NCBI GenBank assembly: GCA_016802295.1
Contig: JAESIW010000210.1
Coordinates: 558,001 to 622,000 of the forward strand
Length of the DNA stretch: 64,000 bases
From: Brachionus rotundiformis
Lineage: Eukaryota; Rotifera; Eurotatoria; Ploima; Brachionidae
Reading direction: 5' to 3'
The notes beneath the pieces were generated by a model, which ran no database searches, was not told the origin of the DNA, and saw only the letters and a program-made list of their open reading frames with translations. Of this stretch, positions 1-9,215 are shown piece after piece (position 1 is the first letter of the stretch; each line of letters starts with the position of its first letter). Position numbers and translations under genes: made by a program.

Positions 1-554
1 TTGTTGTAGTGGTTATTTTGCACGTAATTTTGTAAGTTTTGTAAAATTGTTTTTAGGTTTACGCCGGCATCGTATTCAAAAAAATCTATATTGTTGGTGT
101 TGGCTAGTTGTTTAAGTTGGTCGTAAGCGGCTTTGCGTTGTAAGTCTAAACTTACTAGCAAAACTTTTTTGTTGTTAGTGTTTTGCAAATAATAAGCCAA
201 CTTGGCAGCGTTGGTGGTTTTACCAACACCTTGCAAACCTACTAGCATTATATATTTAGCGTTGCCAGATATGGTTAAATCGGTTTCGGGTTGTTGTAAA
301 ATTTGCAGTAAACAATCGTATAATGCTTTAATAACAACATCTTTGGCTTGTAGGCTACGGTAAATTTCTTTACCTAGTAGGTCTTGCTTAATGGTTGCAA
401 TAATTTGTTTGGTTAAATCTATAGGCACATCGGCTTCTAGCAAAACCAGTCTAAATTCTCTTAGTAGTTTTTCTAAAGCTTCTTCGTTTAAAACGTTATT
501 TTTTGCTATTTTACTAACAATATTTTTAAATTTTTCGCCTATGGATAGCACCAT
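1..554 (-). CDS. ffh: Signal recognition particle protein Ffh, N-terminal part (cut by window edge)
   Basis: GTPase of the signal recognition particle, which targets nascent membrane proteins to the FtsY receptor and the translocon. About 184 residues are visible, starting at the ATG complementary to 552-554. They cover the helical N domain (start MVLSIGEKF) and the first half of the G domain: P-loop GLQGVGKTT near residues 105-113 and the SRP-specific DLQRKAAYDQL near 140. The rest of the G domain and the Met-rich M domain lie outside the window. It sits 18 bp downstream of ald's stop on the same strand. FtsY, its receptor, is also in this window at 3090-3935. Identification is firm; only completeness is unknown. 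Confidence 0.95.
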   Translation of the reverse strand, partial: MVLSIGEKFKNIVSKIAKNNVLNEEALEKLLREFRLVLLEADVPIDLTKQIIATIKQDLLGKEIYRSLQAKDVVIKALYDCLLQILQQPETDLTISGNAKYIMLVGLQGVGKTTNAAKLAYYLQNTNNKKVLLVSLDLQRKAAYDQLKQLANTNNIDFFEYDAGVNLKTILQNLQNYVQNNHYN

Positions 555-572
555 TTAACTTAAACCTTTATT

Positions 573-1697
573 TTAATTAATTTCTTTAATTACATCTACG
601 GCATTATAATACGGCATGTTAAAGCTAGTACTTAATGCAGAGTGCGTTATTTTACCATTTGCAACATTTAACCCATTTAACAAATGATTATTGTTTAACA
701 AAGCTTGTTTTACCCCTAGGTTTGCCAATTGCATAATAAAAGGTAAAGTAGCGTTGCTTAATGCTTGCGAAGATGTTTTAGCCACAGCCGCAGGCATATT
801 TGCCACACAGTAATGAATAACGCCTTCTATTTCGTACACTGGGTTGCTGTAAGTAGTAGGCTTAGAAGTTTCGGCAAAACCGCCTTGGTCTATAGCTACA
901 TCTACAATTACGGTACCTTTTTGCATTAAAGCTAGCATATCTTTGGTAATAAGTTTAGGTGCAGAAGCCCCTGGTATTAAAACTGCCCCTACTACTAAAT
1001 CTGCAGTGGCAATGCTTTTGGCTAGGTTATCTTTAGATGCATATAAAGTGGTAATACGGTTAGTATACAAGGCATCTAAGCTACGTAGTCTGTCTAGGTT
1101 AGTATCTAACACTGTAACTTTAGCCCCTGCGCCAACGGCAGTTATTAAAGCGTTGCTACCAACTACACCTGCCCCTACAATTACTACATTGGCAGGTTGC
1201 ACCCCTGCTACGCCGTTTAGTAATACGCCTTTGCCGTTGTTGTGTTTTAACAAAAATTGCGATCCATTTAAAATAGCTAAGCGTCCTGCTACTTCGCTCA
1301 TTGGGGTAAGCAAAGGTAAAGACCCCGTGTTAGATGTTACGGTTTCGTAAGCTATTGCTGTGGTTTTGGCTTTAAGTAGTAAATCTAACTGTAATTTAGC
1401 TGCAGGTAAATGCAAATAGGTAAATAGAGTTTTTTGCGGAGTTAGCAAGTTGCATTCTTCTTCGGTTGGTTCTTTTACTTTAACTAGTAAATCACTTTTT
1501 TGTATTAATTCTGCAGTGCTATCTATAATTATAGCCCCTGCGTTGGTGTAGTCTGCATTAGAAAAACCAATACCCGCCCCTGCATTGTTTTGCACGTATA
1601 CTGTATGGTTGGCTTTGGTTAGCTCTACTACGCCACTTGGTGGCAATGCTACTCTAAATTCTTTGTCTTTGGTTTCTTTTATAACGCCTACTTTCAT
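573..1697 (-). CDS. ald: Alanine dehydrogenase
   Basis: NAD-dependent oxidative deamination of L-alanine to pyruvate and ammonia, in the cytoplasm. The 374 residues match the family length (about 370). The N-terminal domain begins MKVGVIKETK and carries the substrate-binding Lys75 (VKVKEP) and catalytic His96 (YLHLPAA). A Rossmann NAD-binding motif VGAGVVGSNAL lies near residues 172-182. The C-terminal half returns to the catalytic domain. It precedes ffh on the same strand. mtaB starts divergently 113 bp away, so 1698-1810 must hold two opposed promoters. The product could feed alanine carbon into central metabolism; the NSS symporter at the right edge may import amino acids, but that link is only inference. 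Confidence 0.95.
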   Translation of the reverse strand: MKVGVIKETKDKEFRVALPPSGVVELTKANHTVYVQNNAGAGIGFSNADYTNAGAIIIDSTAELIQKSDLLVKVKEPTEEECNLLTPQKTLFTYLHLPAAKLQLDLLLKAKTTAIAYETVTSNTGSLPLLTPMSEVAGRLAILNGSQFLLKHNNGKGVLLNGVAGVQPANVVIVGAGVVGSNALITAVGAGAKVTVLDTNLDRLRSLDALYTNRITTLYASKDNLAKSIATADLVVGAVLIPGASAPKLITKDMLALMQKGTVIVDVAIDQGGFAETSKPTTYSNPVYEIEGVIHYCVANMPAAVAKTSSQALSNATLPFIMQLANLGVKQALLNNNHLLNGLNVANGKITHSALSTSFNMPYYNAVDVIKEIN

Positions 1698-1810
1698 TTT
1701 TGTCTCCGCAAATTAAATTATTTAATTAACACTAGTAAAATTATACCATAACTAAAAAAAATATGTTATATTTAAAGTTATTAATATTAATAATATATTA
1801 AATTTGCACT

Positions 1811-3085
1811 ATGAACAACCCTACAAACGCTAAAGAAGTAAAAATTTACGCACTAGGTTGCAGATTAAATACTTTTGAAGGCGAGTTAATAAAAACTAAT
1901 TTAAACAATACTGTGGCTAATAATACCATAGTAGTTAATACTTGCACGGTTACTAACCAAGCACATAAGCAATCTATGCAATTGGTACGTAAGCTAAAAA
2001 AACAAAACCCTAACCATAGTATTGTGGTAACTGGTTGCGGAGTAGAGTTTGATTCTAAAGGCTATAACGCTATGCCAGAAGTAGATAAAATAATTAGCAA
2101 CGCTAATAAGTTTAATGTAAACGCTTATTTATCTAACAACAAAATTGAACACAAAGACGTTAACCTAACCACTAGCAAAGATTATAAGCTAGAAACAATA
2201 CCAGGTTACGATAATAAAACCAGAGCTTTTGTGCAGGTGCAACAAGGTTGTGATCATAGGTGTTCGTTTTGTGTAATTTACAAAGCACGTGGCAATAGCC
2301 GTTCGGTTAGTGTTAATGATATTATTACGCAAGTGCAAAAATTAGTAAACTTTGGGCATAAAGAAATTGTACTTACCGGTGTAGATATTTCTTCTTACAA
2401 CCGCAGTGCCTTAGCTAAAGATCCTTCTAAAATAGGCCAACTTAGCCAGCAAATTATTAATGCGGTGCCTAACTTACAACGCTTACGTTTAAGTTCGTTA
2501 GACCCCGCCGTTAAAGATGATACAGTGTTACAATTACTGGCCAGTAACCCTAAATTTATGCCACACTTACACTTAAGTTTACAAAGCTTAAATAATAAAG
2601 TTTTGCAAAACATGGGCAGAAGACACAGCAAAGAAAGCGCTATTGCGTGGATTGAACAAATAAAACAAGCCAACCCTAATACCGCAATAGGTGCCGATAT
2701 TATTGTTGGTTTTCCTACCGAATCTGAAGAACAATTTATAGATACTTATAACACCATTAAGCAATTGCAAATTCCATTTTTGCATATTTTTCCGTATTCG
2801 CAACGCTCTGGCACGCCTGCTTATAAAATGCAACAAGTTTCTAAAACAGAAATAAAAAAACGTGCTAGCCTATTGCAAGAATTAAGTAATTCTATAAAAA
2901 ACAACTACTTAAAAACTAAAATTGGCTTAACACAACAAGTTTTACTAGAAGCTAATAATTGTGGCTATACCGCAGATTACTGCCACACCAAAGTAAATAA
3001 CGCAACGCCAAACCAAAAAGGCAAAATAATAAATACTAAAATTATAGCTGTAGAAAATAATCAATTAATAGCCGAGGTAGTTTAA
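1811..3085 (+). CDS. mtaB: tRNA t6A37 C2-methylthiotransferase MtaB
   Basis: Radical SAM enzyme that adds a methylthio group to t6A at position 37 of ANN-decoding tRNAs. The 424 residues show the UPF0004 domain with three cluster-binding cysteines (Cys17 in LGCRLN, Cys45 in NTCTV, Cys76 in TGCG). The radical SAM motif CDHRCSFC follows, with Cys147, Cys151 and Cys154, and the C-terminus is TRAM-like. The LGCRLN and VNTCTVTNQ signatures favour MtaB over MiaB or RimO. A TGTTATATT extended -10-like element at 1764-1772 could serve as promoter. ftsY begins 4 bp after the stop, so the two are co-transcribed, the usual alphaproteobacterial pairing. TsaE, needed to make the t6A substrate, is also in this window. 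Confidence 0.93.
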   Translation: MNNPTNAKEVKIYALGCRLNTFEGELIKTNLNNTVANNTIVVNTCTVTNQAHKQSMQLVRKLKKQNPNHSIVVTGCGVEFDSKGYNAMPEVDKIISNANKFNVNAYLSNNKIEHKDVNLTTSKDYKLETIPGYDNKTRAFVQVQQGCDHRCSFCVIYKARGNSRSVSVNDIITQVQKLVNFGHKEIVLTGVDISSYNRSALAKDPSKIGQLSQQIINAVPNLQRLRLSSLDPAVKDDTVLQLLASNPKFMPHLHLSLQSLNNKVLQNMGRRHSKESAIAWIEQIKQANPNTAIGADIIVGFPTESEEQFIDTYNTIKQLQIPFLHIFPYSQRSGTPAYKMQQVSKTEIKKRASLLQELSNSIKNNYLKTKIGLTQQVLLEANNCGYTADYCHTKVNNATPNQKGKIINTKIIAVENNQLIAEVV

Positions 3086-3089
3086 TTTT

Positions 3090-3935
3090 ATGTTTAGTTT
3101 TTTTAAAAGTAAAAAGTTATCTGCCAACAATTTAGAAACCATAGAAGAAGAGCTAATTAAAGCAGACTTTGGCATTACACACACCCAAAACATTATTAAC
3201 GAAATAAAAAAAACTAAACTTAAAAATGCTAACCAAGAACCCAACCTACAAGAAATAATTAGCAACTATTTAAATACTGCTTTTGCTAATTTGCCTAGTG
3301 GTAATTTAACTATTAACCCAAATGCTTGTAATATTTTTAGCTTTGTTGGTTTAAACGGAGCCGGCAAAACCACATCTATAGCCAAGTTTGCTAATATGTT
3401 TAGTGCTAATAATAAAGTTTTGTTAATTCCTGCAGATACTTTTAGAGCCGGAGCCACCAAACAGCTAGAACTATGGGCTAACGAGTTAAACGTAGAAATA
3501 TTTTTACCTAACCAACCAAACATTGCCCCTGCAACCATTGTGTATTTAGGGGTAGAATATGCCATAAAAAATAACTTTAATGTGGTGTTAATAGATACAT
3601 CAGGCAGGTTAGATAATAACTCTGCTTTAATGGATGAACTAACTAAAATACAAAATACCATACAAAAACTACAACCAAGCTTTAATAATAATATTTTAGT
3701 GTTAGATGCCACTTTAGGAAGCTCTAGCGTTACTATAGCTAATAATTTTGCTAAAAGCGTTAATATAATGGGCTTAATTATAACTAAGCTAGATGGCGTG
3801 GCAAAAGCTGGTTTTATTTTTAACATTGTTAGCAACTTAAAAAAACCAGTGTTTTTTGTTGGTACGGGCGAAAAAAAAGATAACTTGCAATCTTTTAGCT
3901 TACCAAATTACATTAAAAACTTTTTTAAGCAATAG
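3090..3935 (+). CDS. ftsY: Signal recognition particle receptor FtsY
   Basis: SRP-receptor GTPase that docks ribosome-nascent chain complexes at the membrane. The 281 residues contain the N domain followed by the G domain: P-loop GLNGAGKTT (87-95), DTFRAGATKQL (116-126), DTSGR (169-173) and TKLDG (232-236). The acidic A domain of the E. coli protein is absent. A short basic Phe-rich N-terminus (MFSFFKSKK) remains, which may contact the membrane. The gene is in an operon with mtaB and converges on radC with only 2 bp between stop codons. No hairpin terminator is visible there. Confidence 0.95.
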   Translation: MFSFFKSKKLSANNLETIEEELIKADFGITHTQNIINEIKKTKLKNANQEPNLQEIISNYLNTAFANLPSGNLTINPNACNIFSFVGLNGAGKTTSIAKFANMFSANNKVLLIPADTFRAGATKQLELWANELNVEIFLPNQPNIAPATIVYLGVEYAIKNNFNVVLIDTSGRLDNNSALMDELTKIQNTIQKLQPSFNNNILVLDATLGSSSVTIANNFAKSVNIMGLIITKLDGVAKAGFIFNIVSNLKKPVFFVGTGEKKDNLQSFSLPNYIKNFFKQ

Positions 3936-3937
3936 GT

Positions 3938-4675
3938 TTATAAACTGCTTTTTTTATTGTTAATATATGGTAATTCTGCTTGATTTAAAATAGAATAACT
4001 ACCTTGTGGTGATAAAATAATGTGGTCTATTAGCTCTATTTTAATGGTTTGTAGTAGGTCTATTAATTCGCTTGTGGCTTGTAGATCTTTAACCGAAGGC
4101 TTAAAATCGCCAGATGGATGATTATGAAAAATAGCAATATATTTTACCGGAATACTACTAGCTTTAACTATAATATCTTTAGTGTTTAAAGCTACGCTGT
4201 CTATATCGCCCACATTAATAACTTTACTGGTTAAATATTTATATTTAGAATTTAAAAATACAATATACAAACATTCGTAAGGTTTATTGGCTATTTTTAC
4301 ACTAGCATGCTGAATTAAATCTCCAAAATTATTTAATACATTGCCACTTTGTTTTACCCTGCTTAGTAGTATGTGTTCAAAAGTTTTTTGCATTACTTGC
4401 AATAAAGCTACAGAGTTTTTAGTTAGTGGCTTAAAGTTAGTTAAATTATCTACATCGGTTGCTAATAAATTAGCTAAAGAGCCAAACGTATTAAGTAAAT
4501 TGTTAACCAAAGGTTTTACATCTTTACGTGGTACAGAATAAAACAGTATTAACTCTAAAAGCACTCTATCGTCATAAATATTATTCATATTCATGGTAGA
4601 TAAAAACAAATCTTTTACTCTTTCTCTGTGCCCTATGTGGCTAGCATCGTTTTTACTATTTTTACTGTCTTTCAT
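3938..4675 (-). CDS. radC: RadC family JAB/MPN metalloprotein
   Basis: Member of the RadC family, once linked to DNA repair but of unsettled biochemical role. The 245 residues have a helix-hairpin-helix-like N-terminal domain (residues about 30-95) and a C-terminal MPN domain. The latter carries the zinc motif HNHPSGD (184-190) and a downstream Asp (SVKD). An acidic/Asn-rich 15-residue N-terminus precedes the conserved HRERV. It is monocistronic by spacing, 70 bp downstream of map on the same strand, and may be read through from map's promoter. Confidence 0.9.
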   Translation of the reverse strand: MKDSKNSKNDASHIGHRERVKDLFLSTMNMNNIYDDRVLLELILFYSVPRKDVKPLVNNLLNTFGSLANLLATDVDNLTNFKPLTKNSVALLQVMQKTFEHILLSRVKQSGNVLNNFGDLIQHASVKIANKPYECLYIVFLNSKYKYLTSKVINVGDIDSVALNTKDIIVKASSIPVKYIAIFHNHPSGDFKPSVKDLQATSELIDLLQTIKIELIDHIILSPQGSYSILNQAELPYINNKKSSL

Positions 4676-4745
4676 TATATTTGCTATAAGCTATATATTT
4701 GTAAAATTGTAATTTTTATTAAAATATAACAATTTTAGTTAAAAT

Positions 4746-5531
4746 TTACTGGGTAAATATGGTGCATCCATTACTGGTTACCCCTATGGTGTGCTCTTGC
4801 TGGGCAGATAAACTAGAGTCTCTGGTAACTGCTGTCCAACCATTTTTTAACATTACCGAATGTTTTTTGCCAATGTTTATCATAGGTTCTATAGTAAAAA
4901 CCATACCTTCTTGCAAGGTTAAGCCAGTGCCGGCTTTACCAAAATGCAACACGTTAGGCGGTTGATGAAATACATGCCCTATACCATGGCCACAAAAATC
5001 TTCTACTACCGAAAAACCATTTTTATGAGCAATGTTTTCAATAACGCTACCAATGTCTCCTAAACGTACATTGGGCTTTACAATTTCTATGGCTTGCATT
5101 AAACATTGGGTGGTTACATCTATTAATTTTTGTGCTTTTTTAGAAATTTTACCTACAGTATACATTTTAGAAGTATCTCCGTAAAAACCATCTAAAATAA
5201 CGGTTACATCTATGTTTAAAATATCGCCTTCTTTTAATATTCTGTTACTAGGTATGCCGTGGCAAATTTCGTTATTTATAGATATACAACAACTTTTAGG
5301 GTAATCCATATAGCCTAGTGTAGCTGGTATGGCGTTGTGTTGTATAATAAAATTATGAATTAAAGTATTTAAATAATCTGTACTTACGCCTTGCGTTACA
5401 AAGGGCTGTATGTGGTCTAATGTTTGTTTAGCTAACTGACCTGCTTTATGCAATTTGCTAAATGCAACGCTATTGTATATTGCAATATCTAAACCATTAA
5501 TTTTTTTGTATTGTACTAAATTGTTTAACAT
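4746..5531 (-). CDS. map: Methionine aminopeptidase, type I
   Basis: Removes the initiator Met from nascent proteins; dinuclear metal enzyme. The 261 residues carry the five ligands in family order: Asp in NIDVTV, Asp in YGDTSK, His in GHGIGHVFHQPP, Glu in TIEPM and Glu in QQEHT. There is no N-terminal zinc finger, so it is the short type Ia/Ib bacterial form. An extended -10 promoter lies at 5571-5581 on the same strand. The order map-radC is seen in other Alphaproteobacteria. Confidence 0.95.
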   Translation of the reverse strand: MLNNLVQYKKINGLDIAIYNSVAFSKLHKAGQLAKQTLDHIQPFVTQGVSTDYLNTLIHNFIIQHNAIPATLGYMDYPKSCCISINNEICHGIPSNRILKEGDILNIDVTVILDGFYGDTSKMYTVGKISKKAQKLIDVTTQCLMQAIEIVKPNVRLGDIGSVIENIAHKNGFSVVEDFCGHGIGHVFHQPPNVLHFGKAGTGLTLQEGMVFTIEPMINIGKKHSVMLKNGWTAVTRDSSLSAQQEHTIGVTSNGCTIFTQ

Positions 5532-5570
5532 ATTTTTTATATATATAATTGTATACTTTATATGTTTTTT

Positions 5571-5581
5571 ATTATAACATA
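5571..5581 (-). promoter_or_regulatory. Extended -10 promoter of map
   Basis: Read on the minus strand the bases are TATGTTATAAT, an extended -10 (TGn-TATAAT). It lies about 40 bp before the map start codon, so the predicted leader is short. No good -35 is visible at the normal distance, as expected for TGn promoters. The same motif precedes five other genes in this window. Confidence 0.5.
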
Positions 5582-5647
5582 CTTAATATAATTAGTGTAT
5601 AATAATTAAACTTACATAACAAGTAAAAATACTTTAAAACATATTAA

Positions 5648-6229
5648 ATGATTATAAAAAAACTTATAACGCAACTTAACAAATGGGCTAACACTAAATA
5701 CTCTACTGCTGTATTATTTGCAGTGGCGTTTGCCGAAAGCTCGTTTTTTATTGTACCCCCAGACATTATGCTAATTTATATGGCTTATATAAATAAACAC
5801 AAAGCCTTGTTTTATTCTGCTATTACTACTTTAGCATCGGTATTAGGTGGAGTGTTGGGGTTTTACTTAGGTTTAATATTTTTTAACCAGTTTATAGAGC
5901 CTTTAATAATAAAATTTAACTACATAAATAGTTTTAATGCGTTTAAAAATTTATATTTAACTTATGGCTTTTTAGCTATATTTATAGCAGGTTTTACGCC
6001 TATTCCGTATAAAATAGCAACCATTGCTAGCGGAGTATTTGGCGTTAATATTTGGTTGTTTGTTTTAGCTAGTGTGCTTTCTAGGGGATTACGCTTTTTT
6101 TTAATAAGTATAATTATATTAGTGTTAAAAAAATTATCTTTACCGCAAATTAAAAAAAATATTAATGTGGTAATACTTATATGTAGTGTTATAATAGTAT
6201 TATTAGCTTTAGTAATCTATTTTATATAA
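5648..6229 (+). CDS. YqaA/DedA-type membrane protein (VTT domain)
   Basis: Integral membrane protein of the DedA/SNARE-associated superfamily; members are thought to act in lipid flipping or membrane homeostasis, but this subfamily is poorly defined. The 193 residues begin with a basic amphipathic stretch, then FAESSFFIVPPD (about 29-40), which matches the conserved E-x(3)-P region of YqaA proteins. A Gly-rich segment GGVLGFYLG and the re-entrant motif GFTPIPYK (about 115-122) follow, and it ends with two hydrophobic helices. It is transcribed with the next small membrane gene, 5 bp downstream. Confidence 0.8.
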   Translation: MIIKKLITQLNKWANTKYSTAVLFAVAFAESSFFIVPPDIMLIYMAYINKHKALFYSAITTLASVLGGVLGFYLGLIFFNQFIEPLIIKFNYINSFNAFKNLYLTYGFLAIFIAGFTPIPYKIATIASGVFGVNIWLFVLASVLSRGLRFFLISIIILVLKKLSLPQIKKNINVVILICSVIIVLLALVIYFI

Positions 6230-6234
6230 AAAAA

Positions 6235-6477
6235 ATGAAAAAACCAGATTTAATTTTACTTTTAATAGCCGTTATATGTGTGGTTATTGTGTTGTTTTTA
6301 ATTTATATGTTGCAAAACCAAAGCTTATTACAATGGATGGTAGATAAACATATTATAAGCAATACATCTGCTGGTATAAAAAACATTTTTTACAGTGTGC
6401 TAACGTTTGCGGTACTTACCACGGTAATTATTTTTATTTTATTTATAAAATTAATATTAAAGTTTTTAAAAAATTAA
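6235..6477 (+). CDS. Small two-helix membrane protein, unknown
   Basis: 80 residues with a hydrophobic helix at about 7-26, a polar middle and a second helix at about 54-75 ending in a basic tail. No motif is recognised. It starts 5 bp after the YqaA-like gene, so it is almost certainly in the same operon and may be a partner of that protein. Its stop overlaps the trmJ-like stop on the other strand by 4 bp. Function unknown. Confidence 0.65.
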   Translation: MKKPDLILLLIAVICVVIVLFLIYMLQNQSLLQWMVDKHIISNTSAGIKNIFYSVLTFAVLTTVIIFILFIKLILKFLKN

Positions 6478-7202
6478 TTATTATTTTTACCGTACAACAT
6501 TTTGTTAACGCCTATTAGGGTTTTAACTTCTTGGTTAGTTAAATTTGCTTTTAAAAAAATATTATGTAAATTACTAATGGTAATGGGTTTTCTGGTTGGT
6601 TGCGAAAAATACCCCCTGCTTTCTAACTTTTGGGTTAAATCTTGCATTAAAAAATCTATATCGGCCGAATTACAAACACCGCTGGTAGTATTGCTGTTTT
6701 GCGTATTTAGATTACCTTGTATAAAATTAAAATATTCGTAAGCCACTAAAACCACTGCATGAGACAAATTAAGCGATGGAAAGTTTTTATTATTATTAAT
6801 ACTAACTAAATAATTGGCATGTTGCAAACTAGCATTGCTTAAGCCAGATTGCTCTGCCCCAAACAACACCGCTATGCTACTGTTAGCTACATTTACATTG
6901 TGGTTTTGCAGGTAATTAAAACAATTATGTAAATGGATTATAGGTTTGCTAATGCTACGTTTTCTGGCACTTAAGGCTAGCACTATTTGGCTATTGGCAG
7001 TTGCTTTAGCTATGCTATCTACTACAGTTATGTTAACTTTTTGTAATGCTCCGGCGTCGGTATTATTAAGCAAATTAATAAAGTTGGCGTTGTTAGGATT
7101 AACCACAGTTAAATTAGTAATACCAAAATTAGCCATACTGCGTAAACTAAAGCCAATATTATTTGGTAATTGTGGATTAACTAAAACAAAATTTATTAAC
7201 AT
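6474..7202 (-). CDS. trmJ: SpoU-family tRNA/rRNA 2'-O-methyltransferase (TrmJ-like)
   Basis: SAM-dependent ribose methyltransferase with a trefoil-knot (SPOUT) fold. The 242 residues begin with the family signature LVNPQLPNNIGFSLRSMANF. The knot motifs follow: LFGAEQSGLSN (about 134-144) and SLNLSHAVVLVAYE (about 163-176). The C-terminal helical extension (residues about 195-242) matches the TrmJ/RlmJ group 1 type, which modifies nucleotide 32 of tRNAs. The tRNA target is inferred from family only. It lies 12 bp downstream of the lytic transglycosylase gene, same strand. Confidence 0.85.
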   Translation of the reverse strand: MLINFVLVNPQLPNNIGFSLRSMANFGITNLTVVNPNNANFINLLNNTDAGALQKVNITVVDSIAKATANSQIVLALSARKRSISKPIIHLHNCFNYLQNHNVNVANSSIAVLFGAEQSGLSNASLQHANYLVSINNNKNFPSLNLSHAVVLVAYEYFNFIQGNLNTQNSNTTSGVCNSADIDFLMQDLTQKLESRGYFSQPTRKPITISNLHNIFLKANLTNQEVKTLIGVNKMLYGKNNN

Positions 7203-7214
7203 TGCTTACTTTTA

Positions 7215-9161
7215 TTAATTATTAATAGAATTGTTAAAATTAGCACCAGAATTATTTAAGTAGCTAAAATTTTTAATACGCTCTAAATCTGGTAGCGAAA
7301 TATCGTTATACAAAGGATAATAGCCTTTGGTTATAAGCTCTAACGTAGTATGCGGAATATTAAGTTTAAACTGATAAACCCAATAGTCTGTAAGCACGCT
7401 TTTTACGTAGGCTCTGGTTTCGTAATACGGAATACTTTCTATAAAAAAAATGGGGTCTTGGTAGTAGCGTCTGTGTTTATCTGTAAACCAATCTTTAGCT
7501 TTAAGCACGCCGGCGTTAAAGCCTATTAAAACAGAAATTAAGTCGCCTTGGGTAATTTCGTTGTCTATTAAAGTTTTAACGTATTTTTCGCCTAATTTTA
7601 TATTGTTTTTAGCAGAATAAAGCCCTAATGTAGAATAATCTACACTATTGGTTAAATTATATTTATTAGCAATAAACTTGGCGGTTTGCGGTAGTAGTTG
7701 CATTAGGCCTTTTGCCCCTGCATAGCTACTAGCAGAAGTATAAAACTGCGATTCTCTACGCATAAAAGCTAGCAGTAGTGCGGGGTCTACTGTGTAATCT
7801 TCGCCTAAATCTATTAAAAATATAGGGTATGCTAGGTGCGATAACCCATAGTACATTCCTCTGGCACCTGCTAATTTATAACTTAAAGCCGGCATATTAG
7901 TTTGCTGTGCCACGTATAGCAAGGCTTCTAGTTTTTCTACATCTATAATTTTGTTGTTTACAATATCGTTGGCAAGCCAAATTAATTCTTGCTCTGCCCA
8001 ATCTAGCAAACCCATTTGTAGCAACGCAAAAGCACGTTTTGCCCTTGGTTCTTTTTGCAATCTGCTTAAAGATGTTTGCTCAAAATTAACGTATTCAAAG
8101 CTGTATTCTGGGTTAATTCCTAGTTCTTCGTTAGCTAATAAACCATAAAAATTATAAATATATTTAGCTGCCACAACCAAACCTTCGGTATATTTTTTAT
8201 AATTACCCATGGTAAAGTTGGTTTTAGCGTACCAATAGGCACCTTTTGCTATAATATCTGTGGTAAACTTAGTTGTACCTTTAGCTAAGTAGTAAAAATA
8301 TACCGATGCTTTATCGTACTGTTTTAGCCTAAAATACGCTAAACCTAAGGTAAAGCTTGCTTCTGGAAATTGTTGTTGCATGTTTTCTACAACGGCTTTG
8401 CCCCATAATATGGCTAGGTTATCGTTGCCATCTAAAAAATATACTTTAGATAATACCGAGGCATAATGATAATAAGTATATTTATTAAGTTGTTTTTTTA
8501 CTTTAGGGTTAGCCAATAACCTTGCGGCCGCTGTATTTTGTCCTTTTTTAAAATACGCATTTATAAGGCGGGTATTGTAATTGCTTTGTAAGTTTGGGGT
8601 AATGCCTGCGTCTTCTGGTGGTAGTTCTATTATGGGGTTTTTATTGGTGTAATCTGGGTGGTTGTTGTAATAAGGTACCGAAAAACCATAAAAATAATCG
8701 TTACTAGGTTTTTTTAACTGACGCATTAATTTAGATGAATAACTAAACTTATTTTTAGCAATTTTATAAATTACCGGAGCCACAGGCAACGCATGATATT
8801 TAAGCAACCATGCTTTAAGTTCGTTAAAAGTAGATTTATAATTTTTGCTGGTATATTTTAAATACAAAAAATAGCCAATTAAAATATTATTTTGCACTTT
8901 GTTATACAAGGGTTGGGCTAGTTTGTATTGGCTTTGTTCTATGTATTGGTTTATTTGCCAATAGGTTTGTAAATCTTGCGTTGTAAGAATTTTAGGCATA
9001 TCTAACGCCCCTTTAGAAAAAATAGACCTACTAATATAATATTTAGTTAAATTAGCATTATTATTGGCTAAATTTATACTAAACATTACATACAAACTAG
9101 CTAAAACAATAACTATATAAACTTTTATTTTATGCAATGGTAACTCTACTTTATTTAACAA
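7215..9161 (-). CDS. Soluble lytic murein transglycosylase (Slt-type)
   Basis: Periplasmic enzyme that cleaves peptidoglycan between MurNAc and GlcNAc with 1,6-anhydro product formation. The 648 residues start with a basic segment and a hydrophobic signal/anchor (VYIVIVLASLYVMFSI, about 14-29). A long alpha-superhelical region of TPR-like repeats (about 60-440) follows. The C-terminal GEWL domain has its catalytic Glu in RRESQFY (about 470), then GLMQLLPQTA and FNAG. The start chosen is TTG (complement of 9159-9161), since no good ATG precedes the signal segment; this start is uncertain. The protein fits the outer, Gram-negative type of the family. Confidence 0.88.
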   Translation of the reverse strand: MLNKVELPLHKIKVYIVIVLASLYVMFSINLANNNANLTKYYISRSIFSKGALDMPKILTTQDLQTYWQINQYIEQSQYKLAQPLYNKVQNNILIGYFLYLKYTSKNYKSTFNELKAWLLKYHALPVAPVIYKIAKNKFSYSSKLMRQLKKPSNDYFYGFSVPYYNNHPDYTNKNPIIELPPEDAGITPNLQSNYNTRLINAYFKKGQNTAAARLLANPKVKKQLNKYTYYHYASVLSKVYFLDGNDNLAILWGKAVVENMQQQFPEASFTLGLAYFRLKQYDKASVYFYYLAKGTTKFTTDIIAKGAYWYAKTNFTMGNYKKYTEGLVVAAKYIYNFYGLLANEELGINPEYSFEYVNFEQTSLSRLQKEPRAKRAFALLQMGLLDWAEQELIWLANDIVNNKIIDVEKLEALLYVAQQTNMPALSYKLAGARGMYYGLSHLAYPIFLIDLGEDYTVDPALLLAFMRRESQFYTSASSYAGAKGLMQLLPQTAKFIANKYNLTNSVDYSTLGLYSAKNNIKLGEKYVKTLIDNEITQGDLISVLIGFNAGVLKAKDWFTDKHRRYYQDPIFFIESIPYYETRAYVKSVLTDYWVYQFKLNIPHTTLELITKGYYPLYNDISLPDLERIKNFSYLNNSGANFNNSINN

Positions 9162-9215
9162 TAATTATACTTACTATTATTAAGTATAATAGTAAATATA
9201 AAATAAACAAAAATT

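Noticed and set aside
943..1350. Plus-strand open frame of 135 codons inside ald
   Set aside because: Exact antisense shadow of the clearly coding ald gene; Leu/Ala-rich translation typical of reverse frames.
3266..3835. Minus-strand open frame of 189 codons inside ftsY
   Set aside because: Shadow of ftsY, with no own ribosome site or family motif.
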